From an uncultured Clostridia bacterium (lineage in GTDB: Bacteria; Bacillota; Clostridia; UMGS1810): DNA of 64,000 nt. A program made the position numbers and the translations under genes. The stretch is taken from NCBI GenBank assembly GCA_934500875.1, contig CAKSTL010000001.1, positions 1 through 64,000 on the forward strand, in the 5' to 3' direction. This document shows, piece after piece, positions 42,179 through 50,028 of the stretch. The stretch's first letter is position 1. Every line of letters starts with the position of its first letter. The notes under the pieces are model-generated. The model was not told the DNA's origin, made no database searches, and worked only from the letters and a program-made list of their open reading frames with translations.

Positions 42179-42262
42179 ATTTCAGCCTCCTTGCGTAATT
42201 GTTTTTGCATAGGCGCAAAACCGTTTCACGCCTATGCAAGTTTAACATTTCATCTTAATTTA

Positions 42263-42326
42263 ATTATACTGTTTTCATACATTATGCACAACGTAACAAA
42301 CTTTTGTTTTAGTCATAAATTTTTAC
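42263..42326 (-). promoter_or_regulatory. Promoter of glycan operon 2 with upstream activator-like element
   Basis: The -10 TATAAT (42263-42268), a 17-bp spacer, and the weak -35 TTGTGC (42286-42291). Exactly 22 bp further upstream lies GTAAAAATTTATG (42314-42326). The same 13-mer at the same distance precedes the operon 1 promoter at 52787-52815. A weak -35 with a fixed upstream element is the pattern of an activated promoter. Confidence 0.7.
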
Positions 42327-42340
42327 GTTTTTATAAAATA

Positions 42341-45300
42341 TCAGTCAACAAGGCTGTGACGAATAGTTATGTCAACAAGCGCATCTTCAAGCGGTGTATC
42401 AGCCGCTCTTTCGGTGTCGCACGGCGTAAATTCGTAATACTTCGACGGCGCTCTGCCGTTTCCGCCAACTTTAAGACCGTCTGTAATCTCAACAACCTTG
42501 TGGCGCACCTCGATGTCGGAATCGTTAAAGCACATATTAAATCTGAACTTGTCATCCGGTTTAAGAGGCTGAACGGAAGTATACGGAATTCTTATAATAT
42601 AACGTGAAATTCCGAGTGTATTGTCACGCAGCACTTTAATGTTTTCATTGCAAGGTGTATATTCTGCGGCTTTAACATTCATAACACCGGTTTCGTTGCC
42701 GTTTTTGGTATATGCCGCATAGAACTGATAGTCGTCCGCCTGCGGTGACGTTCCTCCGTTGCTGAGCGGGTCGAGATACATCTGTATGCTGTCGCCGTTC
42801 CACGAGTTTGAACCGGTGAACATCTGATTGTAAATACTGTCGTAAACGGTGGACATAATGTAAATATAGTTATTGTCGTGCTTCATATAGGTAATGGAGC
42901 CAACGTCCTCTTTGCGCCAGTTTTCCTTTGTTGTTGCGTCGGCAATAGCGCCTGCGTACAGCGGATATGCGTCTGCCCAATCGGTGATATCTCCGTCAAA
43001 CGCATCAAAGTCAACCGCCTTTGCAGCCTTCACAACAAACGGGAAGTTAAGACCTTTCTTAGCGTTTAAAAATTCCGTTCCGCTTACATCCGACACATTG
43101 ACGCCTATCACATAGTTGTTGAACGCAGCCTTTTTCTTTGAAACAATTTTAAAGCTTATGATTTTTGTTTTGTTTTCACCTATAGTGTAGTTTTCCGACA
43201 TTTTTTCAAGCTCCCAGCCGTCGGGAAGATAGGTAATATCCACCTTGCCCTCAACAGGATACGGCGTTACGTTTGTAACCTTAACGCTGATGCTGTTAAG
43301 ATTGTCAAACGTACCCTCTGCCTGCATAAGCTCTGCTTTAACCGCAAGCTGACGTGTTATCGGGAACCATCTTTCGTTTAAAACTTCGCCGTTTTGAACA
43401 ATTTTAATCTTGTATGTATCGGCGGTTTTTGTGCTTTTGTCGTTGTATACTTTAAGAGTCATTTTTGTGTAGCCGTTTGCGTCGAGTTTAAGCGGTACAC
43501 CATCGCCCATTTGCCTGCCCTCGCCGTTTTCGACAATAATTTCGCCGTCAATCGGAATGGAGCGTTCGTTATAAATCTCGTACTGTGTTTCAACATATTC
43601 GTCAAGCGAATAAAAATTTGCCGTCGTAGGAAGTGCGTGCGACAAAATGCCGATTGTGTAGTCAACCTTCTGGAAAGGAAGAATTTTTTCAGCCCAAATT
43701 GCAACACGCTCGGACAAAAAGCTGTTTGCGTTTGCAATCGGCGCACGCATAACGTCGCAATCACGGCTCTTTGCGTCGGATGCCTTGCTGTAGTAAATAC
43801 GTGAATATTCAAGCATTTTGTCGGTATAAAGAATCTGCGAATGCTTTTCTTCGCCTTTAATTTTCTTTACCTTGCTCTTAACCTCGTTGTATTTTTCGCT
43901 TACCGGCGAATTGTAATCGCCATATGCAATACCGTAAACATTGGCAATCTTTTCGCCCTGTTTGTTTAAATCGGACAAAAATTCCGAAAGCTCTTTTAAT
44001 TCAAAACCTGTTTTTCCGTTTGCAAAATCATCAATAAGCCTGTCGCCGACATTATAGAAAATCTGCAATGCTTCATACGGCTGTTTTGCAATATCGTCTG
44101 CCGAAAGCGCTTTCAGGCTGTCAAATACGGTTTTGTCAAATTTTCCGTCGTATTTTTCCGAAAGATTTTCGATAACCTTTTCTTTTACCGAATAAGCTGT
44201 GTCGTAAACATAATCCAAACCGAAATTGTAAATATATTTAACATCTGAATTTATAACAACCTCCGTAACGTCTTTTTCGGTGATGTTGCCGTACATATCC
44301 TCAACCGTAACAGGTGTGTTGAATTTTAATGTGTATGTTTCATCACCCGGAATCCACGCCGCCATAAACGGTTTGCCGTCACGGATAAACATTGTGCATT
44401 GCGAATTTTCGCATATTGGATATTCGCCGACATACTGTGCGGCGTTAAGCATTTTTGTGCAGTTTGCCGCAACAATGCTGGTGGGTGTTGCAACCTCAAA
44501 ATCGTTGGAGCCGAGCTGCAATCCCAGGCCGGTTGATACCGCCGCATAATAAATTGTTGTGTCAATATCGTGAAGATAAGTTTTAAGATAAAGTTTTGTA
44601 ACGTCTTCCGAACGCTCGTAGTGGCTGCGGTTTGACTCATCTGCCTCCCACTTTCCGTTCCAGCCGATTTCGGTAATTTTTTTCTGAACCCAGCCGCCAA
44701 CGCCGTCCGACGCACTCTCATACCCTTCGGTAAATGAATCGTAACGTGAATCAACCGTTGACGCTTTCATATACGGGTGATACGAAAAACCGTCAAAATA
44801 TTTATAAGCGTCCTGCTCGTAAATATATTTCAAGAACGGTTTTGCGTTGTTTCCGCCGCTTGTAACACCGCCGACAAGCGAAAAATCGTCCGTTTCGTCG
44901 TTTAGTGCAAGCGAAATGTGGCGCGCAAGGTCAAGATACATTATACCGAACTTATCGTTGCCGGGAAAATACTTGTCAAGGTCAGGCTCGTTTCCGAATT
45001 CCGCAAAAAACTTAATCTTGGGATAATCGTTTCTCAGCCTTTTTAACATATAGTCAATATTTTTCTGAATTTGCTCGGGCGTTTTTGACGTCTGCCCATG
45101 CTCGCCGCCTGCGCCGTTGCTGGGACGGTACGGCTGAATACCCAGAAACGACTGCGCACGGATATTGTTAAGATAATCCATGGGAACAATATAATCCTTA
45201 AATTTGCCGTCGTCCGACTCGATATATCTCCACATAATTGCCTGACCGTAACGCACGCACATAAAGCCGAGCGTTTCGGTGAATTTTACTGCGTTGTACG

Positions 45301-45775
45301 CATTTTTTCTTGATGTTTCAAGATTTGTGGATGTAACATCCGCAACGGCGAGCGAAGTATGCACGCCTATACGGGTGTATTCGTCCATAAACTGCGGTTT
45401 GCTCGGCTCCATAACTGCCATTTTCACGCTTGACGAATATATTTCGTCACCGCACGCAGCGGTAACCTTTACTTCATAAGAGCCTTTGGGAAAGCTGCCC
45501 GTAACGTTTACGGTTTCGGTGGAGCGTCCCGCAACCTTCAAACTTCCTATTTTATGTTCGCCGCCCCAGTTTTCGTAGTTTAATATTTCATACGACAAAT
45601 CGTATTGTGCGTCTTGGCTGTCTTTGTTGGTGACCGAAACGGTAATGTATGCCTTGCCGAAATCCTGAATACTTAAGAAAGTTTTCGGAACGCTTGCCGA
45701 AATTTCACACTTTTCGGCATATACCGCAGGCGAAAGCATAAGCAGTGCAAAAAACAATATAAGAAATTTTTTCAT
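42341..45775 (-). CDS. Large secreted glycosidase-like protein with CBM9-like C-terminus
   Basis: 1144 aa. Signal peptide ending PAVYA. Beta domain (about 22-125), then a TIM barrel from about 135 with AEFGNEPD (candidate acid/base Glu263), FDGFSYHPYM and KKITEIGWNG (candidate nucleophile Glu369), again clan GH-A-like. Later beta domains (about 700-930) are followed by a CBM9-like domain (about 935-1130: DGDITDW, DNNYIYIMSTVYD, WNGDSIQMYLDP). The gene lies 15 bp after the 45791-48367 gene and ends operon 1. The product probably binds and cuts plant or other complex polysaccharide at the surface; specificity is unknown. Confidence 0.75.
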   Translation of the reverse strand: MKKFLILFFALLMLSPAVYAEKCEISASVPKTFLSIQDFGKAYITVSVTNKDSQDAQYDLSYEILNYENWGGEHKIGSLKVAGRSTETVNVTGSFPKGSYEVKVTAACGDEIYSSSVKMAVMEPSKPQFMDEYTRIGVHTSLAVADVTSTNLETSRKNAYNAVKFTETLGFMCVRYGQAIMWRYIESDDGKFKDYIVPMDYLNNIRAQSFLGIQPYRPSNGAGGEHGQTSKTPEQIQKNIDYMLKRLRNDYPKIKFFAEFGNEPDLDKYFPGNDKFGIMYLDLARHISLALNDETDDFSLVGGVTSGGNNAKPFLKYIYEQDAYKYFDGFSYHPYMKASTVDSRYDSFTEGYESASDGVGGWVQKKITEIGWNGKWEADESNRSHYERSEDVTKLYLKTYLHDIDTTIYYAAVSTGLGLQLGSNDFEVATPTSIVAANCTKMLNAAQYVGEYPICENSQCTMFIRDGKPFMAAWIPGDETYTLKFNTPVTVEDMYGNITEKDVTEVVINSDVKYIYNFGLDYVYDTAYSVKEKVIENLSEKYDGKFDKTVFDSLKALSADDIAKQPYEALQIFYNVGDRLIDDFANGKTGFELKELSEFLSDLNKQGEKIANVYGIAYGDYNSPVSEKYNEVKSKVKKIKGEEKHSQILYTDKMLEYSRIYYSKASDAKSRDCDVMRAPIANANSFLSERVAIWAEKILPFQKVDYTIGILSHALPTTANFYSLDEYVETQYEIYNERSIPIDGEIIVENGEGRQMGDGVPLKLDANGYTKMTLKVYNDKSTKTADTYKIKIVQNGEVLNERWFPITRQLAVKAELMQAEGTFDNLNSISVKVTNVTPYPVEGKVDITYLPDGWELEKMSENYTIGENKTKIISFKIVSKKKAAFNNYVIGVNVSDVSGTEFLNAKKGLNFPFVVKAAKAVDFDAFDGDITDWADAYPLYAGAIADATTKENWRKEDVGSITYMKHDNNYIYIMSTVYDSIYNQMFTGSNSWNGDSIQMYLDPLSNGGTSPQADDYQFYAAYTKNGNETGVMNVKAAEYTPCNENIKVLRDNTLGISRYIIRIPYTSVQPLKPDDKFRFNMCFNDSDIEVRHKVVEITDGLKVGGNGRAPSKYYEFTPCDTERAADTPLEDALVDITIRHSLVD

Positions 45776-45790
45776 TTTAAGCTCACACTC

Positions 45791-48367
45791 CTACTTTTGA
45801 TATACCGCAACAAGCATTGTACTGTTGTTGTCAACCCTCACATAACATCTTGCGCAGTCGCTGCCGTAACGAATATAGTCCTTCATTTCAATACCGGCAA
45901 TTCTTCTCATATAGCGTGCGTCGCTCTCTTTATATGAGCTGTCAACAAGCGTGCCGGATGTGTCGCTGATTTTAAACCACTTTATTTTTCCTTCGCCCAT
46001 ACCCGTGATTGTGCTCGGGTCGTCGGTGCACACGCCGATTGTCGTTCCGTTGTTGAAATAAATATATCCCGCAAGCTGATAGCAATACGACGAATAGCTT
46101 GTTGTGGTTATGCCGTTTGCCTCATAGTAGCTTAAATCAAGCACACCGGTTTTTGCGTCATATATTTTGAGCATCCTCGAAAACTCGCCTTTGTTGTTGA
46201 AAAGTCCCACAAAAACGTCGCCGCTCTTTACATTGCTTGTTTCAAATACGCTAAGTTCCGAACAGTATGCTTCTTTTTGGTTGTATGTTTTAAAGTATGT
46301 TATTTTGTATGTTTCGTCGCCGTTGTCGTTTAAAATCTTCTTTGCCTCTTTAAAGACAAACGAACCTGTTACCCTTGTAATTTCGTCATCACGCACAAAG
46401 CTTTCGTCGCACACAACAACCTCGGGTATAAAATTCGTTTTGTCAATACCGAATCCCTGAACGGTGTGCGTTGCGCTTGTCTTAAGCATTAACGGGTCGC
46501 CTACGCCGAAGTTATCTTCACCCTGAAGATTTGCGTCGGACGGCGCAAAGAAAAGCACCGTATTTTTTGCGTCAAGTCTGAATTTATCAGGGAAAAGAGT
46601 TGTTCCGGCAGTATATGTCGCCGCAGATTTTTCTCCGAACGAGAACAGCGTGTTTTCGCCCTCATACTGCGAACGGTATGCCGTGTCGATAAAATATATA
46701 TCGCCGTTATCGTCGGTATCATAGCGTATAACATTGCTGCCGCACGAAGAAAGAGCGTCTTTCAAAGCCTTTTTGGCTGATTTTAACGTCGTGTAATTTT
46801 TGCCGTCTATTTTAACCTTTTCTTTAAGAGAAAATTTTTCAAAGTTACCGTCCGCTTTAAGAATTTTTCCGTCAATAGGCGCCTTATCGTCACCCGAATC
46901 GTCAAGGTACATAAGATATGCATAGCTCATTTTTCCATCGGTATAATCCGCATACACAATTTTTCCGTCACGGTTAAGATAAAACGTGCCGATTGTGCCG
47001 AGAGTTAAGTTGTTCTTTTCTCTTGAAAGAAACGAATTTGTCATAAAATATTCGTTTGAGCCTATTGTGATAAAGCTTTCGCCGATATCGTTTTTGCCCG
47101 TTTCGGTAATTTTTCCTTCAACGGATTTTTTTGTTACGTAAGCGTCAAAAAGCTTGCCGTTTTCGCTGATATAAGCCGTAATCACATCACCTGCGGCTAA
47201 TGTGTAGAAAGATGTTTTCAAGCCGTCCTCGCCGAAAATTCTTATACGTTCATATTCGGACGACTCGCTAAGGTCTACAAGCGTGTTTGATATTGAATCG
47301 TGAATTTTTGTAAGGATTGTGTCAACGCTTTCTGCAAAATAATCCACACCCTGCCAAATGTAAACAACCTCAATTTTGCCGTCGCTGTCGTTGTCAATAA
47401 GCTCGGCGCTTTTATCCTGCAAATCAAAAACCGAGTTGCTGTATGACGAAAGCGCACAGCCGTTGTAAATTACCGGAACGTTTCCGGGAATTGTAATATT
47501 CTTTTCCTTGCCGTTTTCATTTTCATAGTAAATTTTTCTGCCCTCAGAGCCTGTAAAATTATCGTTTATCAAAGTAACGTCATTCAATTCGCTGTCTTTA
47601 TATGCAGCAACAATTTTGCCGGTCTTTGAATCTTCATAATAATAATCTACGGCATATCCGAGCAAATCCTGTGCAGCTTCCTTTTCATCCTCGTATATGA
47701 TGCCGTTAATGCGCACTCTTTTTGCACCCACACCGTTATCTCCGAAAAATGATGTATATCCGTTTGCCTCAACAACGCCCGAATCATTTTTTATTCCTCT
47801 GTAAACGTAAAGAAGCGTTTCCCCTTTTACGGTTTCGTATGTAACCTTTGTGCCGAGGGTTTTAATCTGAAGCATATCGGTGTCAAGCGCATTTTTAAGC
47901 ATAACAGCCGCATTGCGCATACTTATGCTGCCGTCGCTTTCGCCATTCAATCCCTTTGCAATGCCTATCCTTGCGGCAATTGAGGCATACACGGCATAAG
48001 AACCGTTTGCCGACTCCGCCTGCGTCTTGTATCCGAGAAGATTTACAAGACTTCGCACTGCGTCATTATATGTAAGAAGCTCGCTGCCTGCCGTTCGGCT
48101 GAACGAAATACCCGTAAGATTTGAAATATCAAGCGCCGCACCGCCCTGCGACAGCACAGAAGATAATACGTCATAGAATAAATTGTACGTCACGTTTTTT
48201 TCAGGGTTTGACATACTGTTCACACCAAGCGCAGAAAGAAGCGCCGCTGCCTCACTGTATTCCGTATCGGCAGCCGTATCGGTATCGAGTGCGAAAACGC
48301 TTGCAGTACCGCAAAGTGTAAAAAGCAATGCAACCGCTGTTATAAAAGCAATTAGTTTTTTATCCAT
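45791..48367 (-). CDS. Secreted SLH-like surface protein partner
   Basis: 858 aa. Signal peptide ending ASVFA. The N-terminus (about 33-160) looks like degenerate SLH repeats (EAAALLSALGVNSM, RIGIAKGLNGESDGSISMRNAAVML). A long series of beta-strand repeats follows, e.g. GKITETGKNDIGESFITIGSNEY and DGKIVYADYTDGK, without catalytic motifs. Its ATG at 48367 lies inside the end of the upstream three-SLH gene (16-nt overlap), so the two are translationally coupled and probably act together at the wall. I do not recognise a named family. Confidence 0.7.
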   Translation of the reverse strand: MDKKLIAFITAVALLFTLCGTASVFALDTDTAADTEYSEAAALLSALGVNSMSNPEKNVTYNLFYDVLSSVLSQGGAALDISNLTGISFSRTAGSELLTYNDAVRSLVNLLGYKTQAESANGSYAVYASIAARIGIAKGLNGESDGSISMRNAAVMLKNALDTDMLQIKTLGTKVTYETVKGETLLYVYRGIKNDSGVVEANGYTSFFGDNGVGAKRVRINGIIYEDEKEAAQDLLGYAVDYYYEDSKTGKIVAAYKDSELNDVTLINDNFTGSEGRKIYYENENGKEKNITIPGNVPVIYNGCALSSYSNSVFDLQDKSAELIDNDSDGKIEVVYIWQGVDYFAESVDTILTKIHDSISNTLVDLSESSEYERIRIFGEDGLKTSFYTLAAGDVITAYISENGKLFDAYVTKKSVEGKITETGKNDIGESFITIGSNEYFMTNSFLSREKNNLTLGTIGTFYLNRDGKIVYADYTDGKMSYAYLMYLDDSGDDKAPIDGKILKADGNFEKFSLKEKVKIDGKNYTTLKSAKKALKDALSSCGSNVIRYDTDDNGDIYFIDTAYRSQYEGENTLFSFGEKSAATYTAGTTLFPDKFRLDAKNTVLFFAPSDANLQGEDNFGVGDPLMLKTSATHTVQGFGIDKTNFIPEVVVCDESFVRDDEITRVTGSFVFKEAKKILNDNGDETYKITYFKTYNQKEAYCSELSVFETSNVKSGDVFVGLFNNKGEFSRMLKIYDAKTGVLDLSYYEANGITTTSYSSYCYQLAGYIYFNNGTTIGVCTDDPSTITGMGEGKIKWFKISDTSGTLVDSSYKESDARYMRRIAGIEMKDYIRYGSDCARCYVRVDNNSTMLVAVYQK

Positions 48368-50010
48368 TTATTTAACTCCCCTACTTTAAGTATCCTGTAA
48401 ACCATCTGAGCCGCCTCTGCCCTTGTTGCGTTGTTGCCGGGAAGGAATGTGCCGTCCTCATATCCCGAAACAACTCCTGCGCCGCAGAGCTTTGCTACCG
48501 GACTTTTTGCATAATCGGCAATATTTTCGCCATCTTTAAATGAAGCGTCTTTTTCCTCCAACGCACCGAATTTTGCCTCATAAGCGTTTACAAGCATAAC
48601 AGCCATATCCTGACGTGTGATGTTATTGCCCAAACCGAATAGGGTATCTGTAATTCCGTTTACAATATTGTTTTTCCTGGCAGCCGCAATATAATCCTTT
48701 GCCCAGCAATCCGCCGCAACGTCATCAAATACGCTCTCGGAAGGCAAAACTTCAATGCCGAACGCACCGACAACAATTTTTACAAATTCTTCTCTTGTTA
48801 TATTGTTGTTCGGCTTAAAGTCGCCGTCGTCATAACCGTTTATAACCTTTTTTGCAACAAGGCTTTCTATTGCCTCTCTTGCCCATTTTGCTTCGTTAAT
48901 ATCAGCAAAACTGATAATATTTGTTTCGCTGCTCTGCTCTTCTCCGTTCGGAACAAGAGTTATGTTCGGACCGGATGAACCCGAACCTCTTGACGAACCG
49001 CCCGAGGAGGACGTTGAACCGCCCGGATTTTCTTCATCATTGTAAGGAACATATGACAATGTATCCGATATCTTTTCAAGCTTTTTGGAATTTTTCTCTT
49101 TTGCGTCAATTATTTTTCCCGCAAGAAGAATTTTTCCGTTTCGGTCAAGAGTTGTCACCTTAGTGTCAAAAAATTCGGAATTCTGTTCTATTATGTCCGC
49201 AATATCCGACGGTGACTGCGTATTGTTTATTTTATCGAGAACAACCGCTTCTTTAAAAATTTTCTGCGCACCGTCCTTGTTTTTAAACTCATTTTTAAGT
49301 ATAATCGCATTTACGCCGGATGAATTTTTCTTATAATAACTGTAATAATCGCCGAGCGTGTTAAATCCGAGATAGTCAGCGTTGCTTTCAATAACCTGTG
49401 CAATGCTGCCGCCGTCTGCAAACGCAAGAGCTGTTACAGCGTAAATTTCGTTCATTTTCTGCGAATAATTCTCTGCCGTAAAGCCGTGTTCGGCTATTTG
49501 AGAATAAACAAGCTCCTTCATTTTTGCGTCATATGACGGCGGAAAAGCGTCACGTCTGCCGTCGGGATACGAAAGCATTGAGTATTTAACTGCCTCCGAA
49601 AGAGCCTCCGCAGGCTCTTTTCCTCCGTTTAGATAGCCTATAATTTCAAGTTTTTTAGCCGTATCTGCGTGCGCAAAGGTTGTTGTGTAAATTTCCCCTT
49701 TGTCAACCGCCGATACTCTTACGGTATAATTGTCAACCGAAGGTGCGTCGCTCTTTAATTTAAAGCTGTACGAAAAATTTCCGTCGCCATCGGTTGTAAT
49801 GTAAGATACGTGGTCGGTAACCGTGCTTCCGCCTTCCTCATGCTCAACAAACAGGGATAAAAAGTTGCCGTTGTATTTCTCGCCCTCACCGCAGAGCATA
49901 TAACCGCCGTTCCCGGGCTTAAACTCTATTGCGGCAAAACACCCTGTAATGCCCATCTGCACCGCAGCAAACGCCGCAGCGGCGGCAAGCATTTTCTTAT
50001 TAACTGCCAT
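48352..50010 (-). CDS. Cell-wall anchored protein with three SLH domains
   Basis: 552 aa. Signal peptide ending GCFAA; an Ig-like domain (about 28-120), a helical region (about 125-320), a Ser/Gly-rich linker, then three SLH domains: AREAIESLVAKKVINGYDDGDF..., AKDYIAAARKNNIVNGITDTLFG..., and AKLCGAGVVSGYEDGTFLPGNN.... SLH triplets bind pyruvylated wall polymers. The start is ATG 50010, 9 bases from AAAGGAG; the ATG at 50019 abuts the ribosome binding site. Its role in the locus is to hold a surface assembly, with the overlapping partner gene downstream. Confidence 0.87.
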   Translation of the reverse strand: MAVNKKMLAAAAAFAAVQMGITGCFAAIEFKPGNGGYMLCGEGEKYNGNFLSLFVEHEEGGSTVTDHVSYITTDGDGNFSYSFKLKSDAPSVDNYTVRVSAVDKGEIYTTTFAHADTAKKLEIIGYLNGGKEPAEALSEAVKYSMLSYPDGRRDAFPPSYDAKMKELVYSQIAEHGFTAENYSQKMNEIYAVTALAFADGGSIAQVIESNADYLGFNTLGDYYSYYKKNSSGVNAIILKNEFKNKDGAQKIFKEAVVLDKINNTQSPSDIADIIEQNSEFFDTKVTTLDRNGKILLAGKIIDAKEKNSKKLEKISDTLSYVPYNDEENPGGSTSSSGGSSRGSGSSGPNITLVPNGEEQSSETNIISFADINEAKWAREAIESLVAKKVINGYDDGDFKPNNNITREEFVKIVVGAFGIEVLPSESVFDDVAADCWAKDYIAAARKNNIVNGITDTLFGLGNNITRQDMAVMLVNAYEAKFGALEEKDASFKDGENIADYAKSPVAKLCGAGVVSGYEDGTFLPGNNATRAEAAQMVYRILKVGELNKWIKN

Positions 50011-50028
50011 ATTTTTCATACTCCTTTC

